A stretch of 64,000 nt of DNA from the NCBI RefSeq assembly GCF_000278135.1, contig NZ_JH725022.1, positions 256,186 through 320,185 of the forward strand, read 5' to 3'. Shown here piece after piece: positions 20,834-30,715 of the stretch; within the stretch, counting starts at the first letter, position 1; every line of letters starts with the position of its first letter. The notes beneath the pieces were generated by a model. That model saw nothing but the letters and a program-made list of their open reading frames with translations. It ran no database searches and was not told the DNA's origin. Position numbers and translations under genes: made by a program. Origin of the DNA: Candidatus Bartonella washoeensis Sb944nv. Its GTDB lineage: Bacteria > Pseudomonadota > Alphaproteobacteria > Rhizobiales > Rhizobiaceae.

Positions 20834-21658
20834 TCAATTTAACAGACCAACTTCACGCATTTTCATCAAAACTGAATGATTAATTTTACCTGTTATGGGA
20901 AGATCAAACATTTTTTGAAACTGTTTTAAGGCTTCACCTGTCTTTTGATCTTCCACACCTGTGACAATAATCTCGTGATTACCAAAAATACGTAAAGCTT
21001 TTTGTACTTGTATAATATCTGCAACAGGAGGTTCTAAAACAGTTTCTTTTGAGCGAGTCATATCTCTAGTCTTTATTGTCTCATTTACCATCTCCATTTC
21101 GCTACGCTCAATTAATGCCGCAATTTCATCTGTTATGGGCTTGGATAAAACACTATTTTGCATTCTGTCAGCATTTTGTTGTTTCCATAATGCTATGGCA
21201 CGACGTGTTTTAGGTCCCTCTAATCCATCTAAAGGACCATCATAAAGTCCTAGTTTTGCGAGCTTTTTTTGCATTTTTAGTGTGCTTTCTGCTAAAGAAC
21301 TCGAAGATGAATTTTTGTTTAAGTGACTCGGAAGTAATACAGAAGTAACACGTGTATTTTCTTGAAATTTTGCTTTTGGGGTGGGAAAAATCGAATTTTG
21401 TTCTATATTTACAACCGATGTAAATTTCATTTGAGGCATTTGCGAAAATAAAGCATTAAATGAAATAAATCCAAAAGTAATTATAAAAAGAAGAGATCCA
21501 ATAAAAAACAAAGTATTTTTTCGAGTATAGAAATAAATTAATTTTGCTATCCAAAAAATAAAACGACCGCTTATAAGAAGAATTGTTATAAAAATACTAC
21601 TATAGTATTTACGCTGTTTTTCAGTTTTTTTTCTGCGTGTCTTTCGTTTATTTTTCAT
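20834..21658 (-). CDS. membrane-anchored peptidoglycan-binding domain protein
   Basis: A 274-residue protein with a very basic cytoplasmic start (residues 1-17, rich in Lys/Arg). Two hydrophobic helices follow (about 20-45 and 50-72). Outside the membrane there are two PG_binding_1-like repeats: MQKKLAKLGLYDGPLDGLEG with KTRRAIALWKQQ (about 128-165), and VQKALRIFGNHEI with KTGEALKQFQKMFDLPITG (about 215-265). This suggests a cell-wall-tethered inner membrane protein; no catalytic domain is present. Similar genes occur in rhizobia without a known function. Confidence 0.75.
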   Translation of the reverse strand: MKNKRKTRRKKTEKQRKYYSSIFITILLISGRFIFWIAKLIYFYTRKNTLFFIGSLLFIITFGFISFNALFSQMPQMKFTSVVNIEQNSIFPTPKAKFQENTRVTSVLLPSHLNKNSSSSSLAESTLKMQKKLAKLGLYDGPLDGLEGPKTRRAIALWKQQNADRMQNSVLSKPITDEIAALIERSEMEMVNETIKTRDMTRSKETVLEPPVADIIQVQKALRIFGNHEIIVTGVEDQKTGEALKQFQKMFDLPITGKINHSVLMKMREVGLLN

Positions 21659-23407
21659 TACTTTTATTTTTAATTTCCAATAACGATTATTTATTCACGG
21701 AAACAAACATAAATTACTTCACATTTTTAGTGATAGGGAGAAATGCACCTACGTTGTTATTCTCCAACCTTTCAAATCATTAAAATAAATAAAATCGCAA
21801 TATGAGAAGTATCATTTATAAATCAACAATAGCCTTTATCCACTTCTCTCCATCTCATCATCGTATAAATTTATTTTCTATGATTATCTAAACGACAGTC
21901 TATACATCATCTCATGACATCCTTTTTACATATATCTTTGATAGCATTTGAAATTAAGTTGAGATACCATAGAATGCTGGAAAGTTAATGGCAGTCTCTC
22001 TCTCAAATGTCTGCATACTTGAACTTACGTTTGCGTTTAACGGTGGATTAGCCCAGTTACTACAAATCATGTGCCGATATAAATCTATTCTACTAATATT
22101 CGATAAATTTCGTAAACTTTAGCTAAAGTTATTTTCAAAAAATATCTGCAGGAATAGGTACACAGCTTGCTTACATCTCTCAATTTTATATTGGGGCTTC
22201 CTTGTAGCAACAGAAAATGATAAAAGAAGCTAGAAAGTATTCTAAGCTTCGCCTATTACCCTATATACCTTATTATTTTCTCTATCACAGTGTATTTGCC
22301 TCCATTATAGTGTGATAAAAGTGCAAGCCCATATATCTCCAATAATTTCTCTTTGACTGTGCAAATTTGATATTAAGGTGCCTATTGTGTACACCTCAAT
22401 AGATTTGAAATAAAAGGTTGAGTGATAGGTAACGTCCTATTTCTAAAAAACGGACATATTATTATAGATTAGTATGACATCAAGTGTGTGGAATGGTGAA
22501 GAATTTACCGTTTAGTAAGGTAATTTTCTGGGATGCACGTGAGAACTGAAAACCATCCTCATCATTCTGTTAAAGACATTCATTTTATTTTAAAAGTGTA
22601 AAAGCTTTCACTTTCCTTAGAGGTATAGTGCGGTATCAATAAACGTTATGATCTTGGTTTCAGAAAGAGGGTTGGCAGCCGTTTTAGAAACGCTTACCAA
22701 GAACTATTGGTTATGATGGTAAATCTGTGAGGATCGAGGCTATCTTTATCCAACGTCGTCTCTGTTCTAAGCTATAGATAAGGTTAGCATGCAGAGGTAA
22801 GCATTGGGAAAAAGAAAGAGAAGATGGACTGCGAGAATCATGCTGGGATGGATGCTTTGCAAGCTTTGTATTTTCTCTTCATGCTGCGAAACTGGAACGA
22901 TATGACTCAAACCCTTCAGCTTGTTAAAGGGGGTGAAAATACATAAGTTATTATTATAAAGGTTATTTTCAGATGCATAAAGAGATGAGATAAGGAAACA
23001 AAATTGCATCGCTGTTCTTCTTTTTCACTCAAACAAGAAGGCACTGTAGAACAATGATGGACACCTTTACAAAAAATGTTACCTTCTGAAATTCTGCTTC
23101 AATAAACTCTGCTACTTTGGATGTATCTTCTGGTGATTCGATAAAAGCTTTCGTTTATGAGAATACTGGTTTATGCTTGCATTATTCTCTCACTTAAAGC
23201 GTTAGATGTACAGAACCTAATAAAAAGATAATGTATTATGTCTGTGAATAGCTGCATCATTTAATGATTATAACATAGTTAATAATACAGATTTGATAAA
23301 CGAATGCTCAATTCCATGAATGCAAATTTTATAAATTTTTTATAAATAAAAAAAAGTATAAACTGTTGCTTTTGTTTCTATTTCCAACTGTGGTACACTA
23401 GTTGCCC
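21659..23407. other. eroded intergenic region, 1.75 kb
   Basis: No intact gene is recognised. Short coding-looking stretches remain on the minus strand. One, around 21965-22070, reads NWANPPLNANVSSSMQTFER and ends at a stop. Another, around 23032-23155, reads AFIESPEDTSKVAEFIEAEF and continues to a stop. Both lack starts. They look like ends of dead genes, but their families cannot be named. The right end carries the promoter of the DUF5330 gene. Confidence 0.4.
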
Positions 23408-23713
23408 ATGATACGTTTTTTAATCAAATTATCATTTTTTTTGTTTTTTGTTTTTGTTGTCATTTCATTTTTTGCAGCAAAGCCAAGTAACAATCATTTC
23501 TCTACCCAAAGAGAAAGTGAGACAACAACGAGCGATGTTATGACTGCTTTTAAAGAGACTCTAAATGATGTAGGAACATTTTGTGAACGGAATATAGAAG
23601 CCTGTAAAGTCGGCAAATCTTTTCTAAGTTCACTGAGTGAACGTGCACGTTATGGTGCAAAAGCAGCTTACGAGTATTTCGGAAGTATATTAGCTGACAA
23701 GAATGTACCTTAA
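23408..23713 (+). CDS. DUF5330 domain protein, small exported protein
   Basis: A 101-residue protein with an N-terminal hydrophobic helix (about residues 3-26) that acts as signal or anchor. A polar part carrying two cysteines in FCERNIEACKVG follows, and the tail SSLSERARYGAKAAYEYF matches the rhizobial DUF5330 pattern. It lies immediately upstream of sufE, as in other rhizobia, which supports the assignment. Function is unknown. An in-frame TTG at 23402 is an alternative start; ATG 23408 is preferred. Confidence 0.7.
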   Translation: MIRFLIKLSFFLFFVFVVISFFAAKPSNNHFSTQRESETTTSDVMTAFKETLNDVGTFCERNIEACKVGKSFLSSLSERARYGAKAAYEYFGSILADKNVP

Positions 23714-23905
23714 CCTGAAGACATTTCTCCCAAAGCCGATGTACAAAAGTCAACACAAAAATAGAATCATCTAGCACTCCCTTGAAACAAAACTTTTTAA
23801 TACTCACTATTGGTTTCATGCTAAAAGGAATAAAGACTTATTTTCTTAGGAAATACATTAGCATCATCATCAAAAAATAAAACATGGCAGGACAGGATTG
23901 AGGTT

Positions 23906-24316
23906 ATGGTAGAAACGATCGATGATATTATAGAAAATTTTTCTCTTCTAGATAACTGGGAAGATCGTTATCGTTATGTGATTGAACTTGGCAAAGAATT
24001 ACCGCCTTTTCCAGAAAGTGCTCGAAACGATGGCCACAAAGTCCCTGGTTGTGTAAGCCAAGTGTGGCTTTTATCTTCGCGTGATAATTCCGAAAATCCA
24101 ACATTAACGTTTCAAGGTGATTCTGATGCTCACATTGTGCGTGGACTTATCTATATTCTTCTCGCCTTCTATTCAGGAAAAAAAGCCTCTGAAGTTCGCG
24201 ATGCTAATGCTGAAGGGCTCTTTGAAAAACTTGGTTTAAGTGAAAACCTTACACCACAACGCTCAAATGGCCTCAAATCGATGATTCAACGAATTCGTAA
24301 TGAGGGTTACGTATAA
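23906..24316 (+). CDS. sufE: SufE family cysteine desulfuration protein
   Basis: SufE takes persulfide sulfur from the cysteine desulfurase SufS and stimulates Fe-S cluster assembly. The 136-residue protein carries the active Cys in KVPGCVSQVWL (about residue 51), and the helix DAHIVRGLIYILLAFYSGK is typical. The C-terminal LTPQRSNGLKSMIQRIR matches family members. No other suf genes are in the window, so it is a stand-alone copy. Confidence 0.94.
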   Translation: MVETIDDIIENFSLLDNWEDRYRYVIELGKELPPFPESARNDGHKVPGCVSQVWLLSSRDNSENPTLTFQGDSDAHIVRGLIYILLAFYSGKKASEVRDANAEGLFEKLGLSENLTPQRSNGLKSMIQRIRNEGYV

Positions 24317-24416
24317 GAACCGAACTTTCAGAGTAACAACTTGACAAAACTCTCACGGAAAACACAGCCCCGCAAAAGCACGTTTACATACTAGAGGCAT
24401 CATTTTTAAAATCCGA

Positions 24417-24854
24417 TTATTTGTTTTTTCTCCGTTTGCTTTTACGTCCAAGTCCCATTTCTTTGGCTAAAGCTGAACGTGCCTTTGCATAATTGGGTGC
24501 AACCATAGGATAAGAACTATCCAATTGCCACTTTTCACGATATTCTTCTGGCAACATTCCATAATGTGTCATGAGATGGCGCTTCAAAGATTTAAATTTC
24601 TTCCCGTCTTCGAGGCAAATGAGATAATCGGGAAAGATCGAACGTTTTGGGTTAACGGCAGGTCTTTGCTTTTCGACTTCGACTTCTGTTAACTCTACGT
24701 TCCCTGCTTTACGAAAAGCAGCATGAACATCAGCAATCAAACTTGGCACTTCAGTCGGTCGGATTGAATTATTACTGACGTAAGCAGCAACAATATCAGC
24801 AACTAATGTAATAACTAAATTGCTTTCAGTCTCTAAGACTGGACGATGTTCCAT
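24417..24854 (-). CDS. mucR: MucR/Ros family zinc-finger transcriptional regulator
   Basis: A 145-residue DNA-binding regulator of the Ros/MucR family, which in rhizobia and Brucella controls surface polysaccharide, virulence and cell-cycle genes. The prokaryotic zinc finger is visible in CLEDGKKFKSLKRHLMTHYG: one Cys and two His, with an Asp as the other usual ligand. The following PEEYREKWQLDSSYPMVAPNYA is the family signature. The N-terminal part is the helical oligomerisation domain. It is convergent with sufE. The AT-rich upstream region would suit MucR autoregulation, which is known in the family but not shown here. Confidence 0.93.
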   Translation of the reverse strand: MEHRPVLETESNLVITLVADIVAAYVSNNSIRPTEVPSLIADVHAAFRKAGNVELTEVEVEKQRPAVNPKRSIFPDYLICLEDGKKFKSLKRHLMTHYGMLPEEYREKWQLDSSYPMVAPNYAKARSALAKEMGLGRKSKRRKNK

Positions 24855-25778
24855 TCTTTTTTCCTTTAATTTAAGATTGAGATTTCATTGGCACTTATAC
24901 TCCAATACAGAGATCCCATGCACGTAGGTTTCATATTGTACAAAAATCTTTTTTGTCAATTCAATTATTTTATAAAATCGCCAAAACACAAAAAAATCAA
25001 ATAAATACCTACTTTTTGTCATAATATAGGGTAAGAAGAAATAAATTCTTTCCTGTTAGAATATAGTACTTTCTATAAAAGATCATGCATAAAAGCCAAA
25101 TATATCATAAATTAAAAAAATAATATAGAATGAATTTATTTATTTTTAGAGAACATAGAAATAAAAATATTAAATTTAAAAATGTAATATATGATTTAAG
25201 ACTTTTATTTTATATATTTATATTATTACATTTTATTTTTTAGTTTTGTAAAATCAATTTTTGGTATTATAAGATGATCTTTTCTGAACATAATAAATTA
25301 GCTTAAATGATTTTTAAAATTCAAAAAAATACAGTGGATAAAATAAGAGATTGAAGTATATAAAGCGATGCGGAATATTATATGATAATGAACACTAGAA
25401 TAATATAAAATTACATTATCAGCATGGCATCGGGGGTTTTTTCCTCCCCAGCTTTGTAATATCAACATCTAAAATATGTTTTCTGTTCTAAAATAAATTT
25501 TATTGTGTATATCCAGAAACAAATTCTACTGTTTGAAGAAAAATTCAATTTCGCTACTGAATAGCTTCATTTTCTTAACTTATCTATCAAAGCAAGGTTG
25601 TCTTCTTAGAAGACAATACCTCTGAATATGTGATAAACAGAAGTGCATAGGTAATTGGGAAGTTACCACAGCTATACGTTTGCAAGTGAGCGGGACGTAT
25701 AGATTTACGCACTTGCATAAATTTTATGTTTCTAACATATAAACGAAATCATTGACATATTTTAACATAGGAACGTGT
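24855..25778. other. intergenic region between mucR and the oligopeptidase gene, 0.92 kb
   Basis: Extremely AT-rich, with no gene recognised. The two genes it separates are divergent, so both promoters lie inside. It contains a near-perfect palindrome at 25598-25616 (TTGTCTTCT-T-AGAAGACAA) and a hairpin at 25681-25717 listed separately. Confidence 0.5.
25681..25717 (+). promoter_or_regulatory. hairpin in the leader of the oligopeptidase gene
   Basis: TGCAAGTG at 25681-25688 pairs exactly with CACTTGCA at 25710-25717. The 21-base loop contains a second possible pairing, CGTA with TACG. It ends 61 bases before the start codon at 25779. This could be an mRNA leader structure or an operator; I do not recognise a known riboswitch class. 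Confidence 0.35.
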
Positions 25779-27872
25779 ATGACAAGCTCTTCCATACTTC
25801 CACCTAAAGCATCCAAAATGGTTTATAAAGACGTGCATCATGGTATTTGTCGCGAAGATCCTTACCACTGGTTGCGTGCATCTAATTGGCAAGATGTTTT
25901 TAAAACTCCTAGCTGTCTTGAAGAAAATATTAGGAATCATCTTGAAAAAGAAAATGCCTATCAGGCTGCACAAATGGCTGATACAAAGCCATTACAAGAT
26001 TTGCTTTTTGCCGAAATGAAAAGCCGCATTCTAGAGAATGATAGTTCCGTTCCTATAAAACATGGCCCTTTTGCTTATGGGGTTTCTTATGTTACTGGAG
26101 GCCAGCAACCACATTATTTTCGGACACCTAGGAATGGAGGAGAAAAAAACGTTTACCTTAATGGTGATGTTTTGGCCGAAGGTAAAGAATATTTTAATTT
26201 TGGTTTAGTTCAAGAGTCTCCTGATCATAGACATGTTGTATGGACTTATGATGACAAAGGATCAGAATTTTACGTCGCTAAAATTCGTAATTTAGAAACA
26301 TTGGCTGATTGCACGGATACAATTATTGATACATCTGGACATATTGTTTGGGATGCTAAATCTGAAGGTTTTTTCTATACTAAGATGGATGAAAACCACC
26401 GACCTTCGCAGCTTTATTATCACCGATTACACACAGATCAATCGCAAGATAAGCTTATTTTTTGTGAAGATAACCCAGGATTTTTCTTACACGTAAGTGG
26501 TTCTAAGCTTAATGACGTTATTTATATTAACATTCATGATCATGAAACGTCAGAAATTTGGCTGATCCCTGCTGAAGCGCCGTTCACTGCTCCTCAATGC
26601 GTACGGAAACGACAAAAAGGTATTGAATATTCACTTACAGAAGGTGGTGATGTCTTTTATATTCTTACCAATTTAGATAACGCAAAAGACTTCAAAATCA
26701 TGGTAGCGCCATACACATCTCCGCAATCAGAAAATTGGTCTGAGCTTGTACCCCATCAGCTGGGACGCTTGATACTATCCCATGATGCCTATCAAGATTT
26801 TCTTATTTGGCTTGAACGCTTTGAGGGGCTTCCTCGTATAAAAGTAATGGAGCGTACTACCCAGCAAATTCATTCCATTGCTTTTACAGAAGAAGCTTAT
26901 TCGTTAGGTTTACAAGGTGCGGCAGAATATAATAGCCAAACCATACGTTTTTCCTATTCATCTATGACAACACCTGATCAAGTTTTTGACTATGAGATGA
27001 AAAGTCGCAAACGAATGCTCTTAAAAACGCAAACAATTCCTTCAGGGCATAATAAAGATGAGTATGTAACACGACGTATTATGGCAATTGCAGATGATGG
27101 TGAAAAAATCCCTATCTCCGTTTTTTATCATAAAACTATTGCTCTTAATGGCAGTGCACCTTGTCTTCTCTACGGCTACGGTGCCTATGGCATATCCATT
27201 CCTGCGAGTTTCAATAGCAATGTACTTTCTTTGGTTAATAGAGGTTTTATTTATGCTATTGCTCATATTCGTGGAGGAAAAGAAAAAGGAGTTTCGTGGT
27301 ATGAGAAAGGAAAACACCTCTTTAAATACAATAGCTTTACAGATTTCATTGCCTGTGGACGCTATCTTGTAAACAATAAATTCACTGCTCATGACAGGCT
27401 TATCGCTTACGGTGCTTCGGCAGGAGGAATGTTAATGGGTGCTATCGCAAATATAGCGCCACAGGATTTTGCTGGGATTGTAGCAAATGTGCCTTTTGTT
27501 GATGTCTTAACAACTATGTTAGATGACTCACTGCCATTAACGCCTCCAGAATGGCCTGAATGGGGGAATCCCCTTGAATCGCGAGAGGATTATAATCTTA
27601 TAGCCTCTTATTCACCCTACGATAATGTCAAAGCACAAAGGTATCCCTCTATCCTTGCGATTGCAGGATTAACTGATCCTCGTGTAACTTACTGGGAGCC
27701 TGCAAAATGGGTGGCAAAACTGCGCGACTTAAAAACGGACGATAATGCGATTTTATTACGCATTAATATGGATTCAGGTCATGCAGGTGCAGCAGGGCGT
27801 TTTTCAAAGTTGGAAGAAGTTGCGTATATTTACGCATATATCCTAAAGATAGCGAGAAAAAATTTCTGTTAA
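25779..27872 (+). CDS. ptrB: S9 family serine peptidase, oligopeptidase B (protease II) type
   Basis: A 697-residue prolyl-oligopeptidase-family enzyme that cleaves short peptides after basic residues. The N-terminal beta-propeller (roughly residues 75-420) includes the early segment REDPYHWLRA. The C-terminal hydrolase domain has the nucleophile Ser in YGASAGGMLMG, the Asp in AGLTDPRV and the His in DSGHAGAAGRF. IRGGKEKGVSWYEKGK is a family signature. ATG 25779 is preferred because AGGAA precedes it; the frame extends to a TTG at 25752. It converges with sodB across the terminator at 27880-27914. Confidence 0.93.
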   Translation: MTSSSILPPKASKMVYKDVHHGICREDPYHWLRASNWQDVFKTPSCLEENIRNHLEKENAYQAAQMADTKPLQDLLFAEMKSRILENDSSVPIKHGPFAYGVSYVTGGQQPHYFRTPRNGGEKNVYLNGDVLAEGKEYFNFGLVQESPDHRHVVWTYDDKGSEFYVAKIRNLETLADCTDTIIDTSGHIVWDAKSEGFFYTKMDENHRPSQLYYHRLHTDQSQDKLIFCEDNPGFFLHVSGSKLNDVIYINIHDHETSEIWLIPAEAPFTAPQCVRKRQKGIEYSLTEGGDVFYILTNLDNAKDFKIMVAPYTSPQSENWSELVPHQLGRLILSHDAYQDFLIWLERFEGLPRIKVMERTTQQIHSIAFTEEAYSLGLQGAAEYNSQTIRFSYSSMTTPDQVFDYEMKSRKRMLLKTQTIPSGHNKDEYVTRRIMAIADDGEKIPISVFYHKTIALNGSAPCLLYGYGAYGISIPASFNSNVLSLVNRGFIYAIAHIRGGKEKGVSWYEKGKHLFKYNSFTDFIACGRYLVNNKFTAHDRLIAYGASAGGMLMGAIANIAPQDFAGIVANVPFVDVLTTMLDDSLPLTPPEWPEWGNPLESREDYNLIASYSPYDNVKAQRYPSILAIAGLTDPRVTYWEPAKWVAKLRDLKTDDNAILLRINMDSGHAGAAGRFSKLEEVAYIYAYILKIARKNFC

Positions 27873-27879
27873 CTTGCTA

Positions 27880-27914
27880 AAAAGCTCCATAACATGACGA
27901 GCTATGGAGCTTTT
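27880..27914. terminator. bidirectional rho-independent terminator between ptrB and sodB
   Basis: AAAAGCTCCATA at 27880-27891 is the exact inverse complement of TATGGAGCTTTT at 27903-27914, with an 11-base loop. The A and T ends make it work in both directions, fitting the convergent genes. Confidence 0.9.
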
Positions 27915-27942
27915 GACACAAGATTAAAACCGCGCAAAAAGC

Positions 27943-28545
27943 TTAAAGTTTGCAATCTTCATAAAGGTTTAAAACATAGTCCCAATTAATTAAATTATCC
28001 ACAAAAGCTTCAAGATATTTTGGGCGCGCATTGCGATAATCAATGTAATAGGAATGTTCCCATACATCAACACCTAGAATAGGTTGAGCATCATGGACCA
28101 AAGGATTTTCTCCATTAGGGGTTTTCATAATTTCAAGTTTGCCATCTTTAACAGCAACCCACGCCCATCCAGAACCAAATTGGGCACTAGCAGCAGCAAT
28201 AAAATCTGCGCGGAATTTATCATAACCGCCCAGATCAGATTCAATGGCTTTTGCTAATTTTTCAGGCAGCTTTTGACCACCACCACCTTTTTTCATCCAA
28301 TGCCAAAAATGGTTGTGATTGTAGTATTGCGCTGCGTTATTAAACAAACCAATATTCTGTCCAAAGCTTTTTTTTACAATATTTTCAAGGCTTTCATTTT
28401 CTAAGCCTAAATCTTTCACAAAATTGTTGGTATTCGTAAGATAAGCAAGGTGATGCTTATCATGATGATATTCAAGCGTTTCGCGTGACATATAAGGTGA
28501 AAGGGCATCATAATCATAAGGCAACTCGGCCAATTCAAAAGCCAT
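27943..28545 (-). CDS. sodB: superoxide dismutase, iron type
   Basis: Converts superoxide to oxygen and hydrogen peroxide in the cytoplasm. The 200-residue protein has metal ligands in EYHHDKHHLAYL, in YNHNHFWHWM and in DVWEHSYYIDYRN. The Gln in NAAQYYNHNHFW is at the position that usually marks iron enzymes rather than manganese ones, though cambialistic use cannot be excluded. No signal peptide is present. GGAG lies 6-9 bases upstream of the ATG on the coding strand. Confidence 0.96.
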   Translation of the reverse strand: MAFELAELPYDYDALSPYMSRETLEYHHDKHHLAYLTNTNNFVKDLGLENESLENIVKKSFGQNIGLFNNAAQYYNHNHFWHWMKKGGGGQKLPEKLAKAIESDLGGYDKFRADFIAAASAQFGSGWAWVAVKDGKLEIMKTPNGENPLVHDAQPILGVDVWEHSYYIDYRNARPKYLEAFVDNLINWDYVLNLYEDCKL

Positions 28546-29572
28546 TTAAAATCTCCTCATTTCTAATTGTTAAGCTCACTCCATAAATTTAATTTGGCAT
28601 TTACAGTGTTTAAAAGCAAATATTGAATATTGTGTGTACCAATTTAATTTTAATGATCATCTCTTCATAAAGCGCTTTTTCTGGATGTATGTGCTTAATC
28701 ATCAAAATTCATGGATTTATATAATCATGCCTCTACAGCAATTCACGGGCTCTTCACCTAACCAAAAACATCAATATCTCATTTTTAATGAATGAAAAGT
28801 AACTTAAACAGCACTCAGTTGATGTATATATTACCTAAAATATCTCTCTTCAACATTTAGCTCTATGTAAAATGTCTTCACTTACTTTTACAAAGTTTTT
28901 TTAGGCTATTCACCATAAAATCTGTCCTTATTTTGTCACAGTTTTTTTCAAAGGACTATTAGCCATTTCCTTTTGCAGATATCATTGATTTTTTGCATAA
29001 ACTGACAACATTTCATAAGCCAAATTATGATTGGCATTCTACACATATTAACCAAAAACCGCATTCGCTATGGTGATCTCATACGTTTGTCATGCATTAT
29101 CGGCCAAAGCTCTACTTTGTATGGGGAGAGGAAAGATGAATTTCGTGCAATGAATAACCGAAAATCAAGAATATGGTCAAGAAGACAAGATGATTAATAC
29201 ACAAAGCTTTAGATTTTCCTTATTTCATTTGAATAGCTTAGGTTTGAATGCATCAAAAAAGATACTATGATATGCCATAGTTGATGCTAGGCTATTAAAT
29301 GCGTTAGTGAAATATAAATTTAAATTTTTTTGCTATCAATGGAAAATAGTATAAGCAGAGAAAATGGCAAAATACAAAAGGCTGGAAGATAATCAGCTCT
29401 TGTTTGAGAGGTATGAATAAGTACGATTTTTGTTACGAATTTTGCATCAATGAGACACGAATAAGACTTAAAAACTTTATGATAAAAAATAAGAGCTTTG
29501 ATTTTCAGATATTGCACACCCTCACGGGAATCGCTATAAGGTAGGCGCGTGCATGTGAGTATGTTCTTTTTT
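28546..29572. other. intergenic region upstream of sodB and tRNA-Gln, 1.0 kb
   Basis: AT-rich, with no intact gene. The left end should hold the sodB promoter and the right end the tRNA promoter. A plus-strand open stretch around 29040-29200 (including IRYGDLIRLSCIIGQSSTLY) has no start signal or recognised family and may be a relic. Confidence 0.45.
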
Positions 29573-29647
29573 TGGGGTATAGCCAAGCGGTAAGGCACCG
29601 GTTTTTGGTACCGGCATTCCCTGGTTCGAATCCAGGTACCCCAGCCA
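29573..29647 (+). tRNA. tRNA-Gln (anticodon TTG)
   Basis: A complete 75-base cloverleaf including the encoded CCA. The acceptor stem is TGGGGTA with TACCCCA. The D stem is GCC/GGC. The anticodon stem CCGGT/ACCGG holds loop TTTTGGT, with anticodon TTG reading CAA. The T arm is CCTGG-TTCGAAT-CCAGG. A TGGGG 5' end is typical for tRNA-Gln. Accessory DNA begins directly downstream, so it may have been an integration site. Confidence 0.97.
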
Positions 29648-30715
29648 CAATCAGAGGCATTTAGGATCTTTGGCTCTTTTTGTTTTGTATTTATCCTAAA
29701 ATTGTAATTTTGATTGATGTGAGTCTTTTTATAGCAGCTTTTTTTGTATAGATTGGTGCTGTATTATTTTAACGAAGCTTGAAAAGCGCTTTGGTTGCTA
29801 AACTGTTGTTTCCAGATTTATGGACGAATTTTTGCTCATTTTTTCAATCAATCTATTTACTGTTTTTTAGTTCCCTTCGTGTTTTTTATTCACTCCAATA
29901 GGTCTCCATACAAGGAAGAAGCTGTACTAATTCAGTTTTACTATAGCCGTGATATCTTTAAGGGTGACTGAACTATCTTCATCGTATTATTTCTAAATCT
30001 TTGTTTCTTGCTTTTTTTCCCTAGAGTTCTCAGTCCGCATTGATTTGTTGATATTTTCGGCCTATTTACATAGTTCAAATTCGGATACTCCGTCAGTTTT
30101 TTGGGGGATCATTTTGAATGGAGAGATCTACCTTAATGTGTGCCAATGTCTCTTTTCAATATTTTCGGCTATAAAAGGCTTCTTATATCGTGATGACGGT
30201 TATCTAGAGAGCTTACTTTGCTGCTTAACAACTTCAAGTGGTCGAATGATAAGAATTCATTTTACGTATAAAAATGTTTTGGCAATGGTTAAAAAGTGGT
30301 TAGCAGCGATTAGACGAAAGATAGCGTGTGTTATGCGTAAATAAGAACGATTTTAAATCTATTGACTTATGAATCCTTATGTCAATCTGCTCCTTGTTTG
30401 ATAGGTTTGGGGGCATTATGGCCTCCAGATTTTCTCTTTGGGTTTTAGAATGTATGAAGTCCGATTAAGTAAAGCGACAAGGCCAATGGTTTCAACAGAT
30501 TTAAAAGGCATAACCAATGCGCCAACACTGATTATAACCATTCATATCAATCTGTTACGCTAAAAATATCACTCGTAGTCGTGACTTTAGACAGTAAAAC
30601 CAGCCTTGATTATAAACAAAGATCCTCAAAACAATCGATTTTCATAAGTCTTATTTATAAGAGCGTATGGGAGAGGAAGGTTCAAAATGATTCATGTTTA
30701 CTTCGTTTACAAAAG
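29648..30715. other. eroded region between tRNA-Gln and the acyltransferase pseudogene, 1.07 kb
   Basis: No intact gene is recognised. Coding-like scraps are visible. A minus-strand stretch around 29910-29960 reads EDSSVTLKDITAIVKLN before a stop. A 99-codon plus-strand frame at 30045-30344 shows no family or ribosome-binding site. The 41-residue minus-strand frame at 30416-30541 is listed separately. The region looks like decaying accessory DNA. Confidence 0.4.
30416..30541 (-). CDS. possible 41-residue hydrophobic peptide
   Basis: An ATG-to-TAA frame encodes a hydrophobic N-terminal half (MVIISVGALVMPFKSVETIG) and a basic tail (LKPKEKIW). It lies about 175 bases downstream of the acyltransferase pseudogene on the same strand. 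No clear ribosome-binding site or family is recognised. It may be a gene remnant; kept at low confidence. Confidence 0.2.
   Translation of the reverse strand: MVIISVGALVMPFKSVETIGLVALLNRTSYILKPKEKIWRP

Noticed and set aside
22767-23009. 80-codon minus-strand frame in the eroded gap
   Set aside because: No family, no ribosome-binding site, and surrounded by decayed DNA.
25428-25450. GGGGG-T6-CCTCCCC stretch as a terminator
   Set aside because: Pairing is imperfect and no T run follows on either strand; no gene ends there.
29320-29598. 92-codon open frame on the minus strand overlapping tRNA-Gln
   Set aside because: It covers the tRNA in antisense, has no ribosome-binding site and no recognisable family; treated as chance.
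30045-30344. 99-codon open frame on the plus strand
   Set aside because: Composition and residues look like translated eroded DNA; no start signal or homology recognised.
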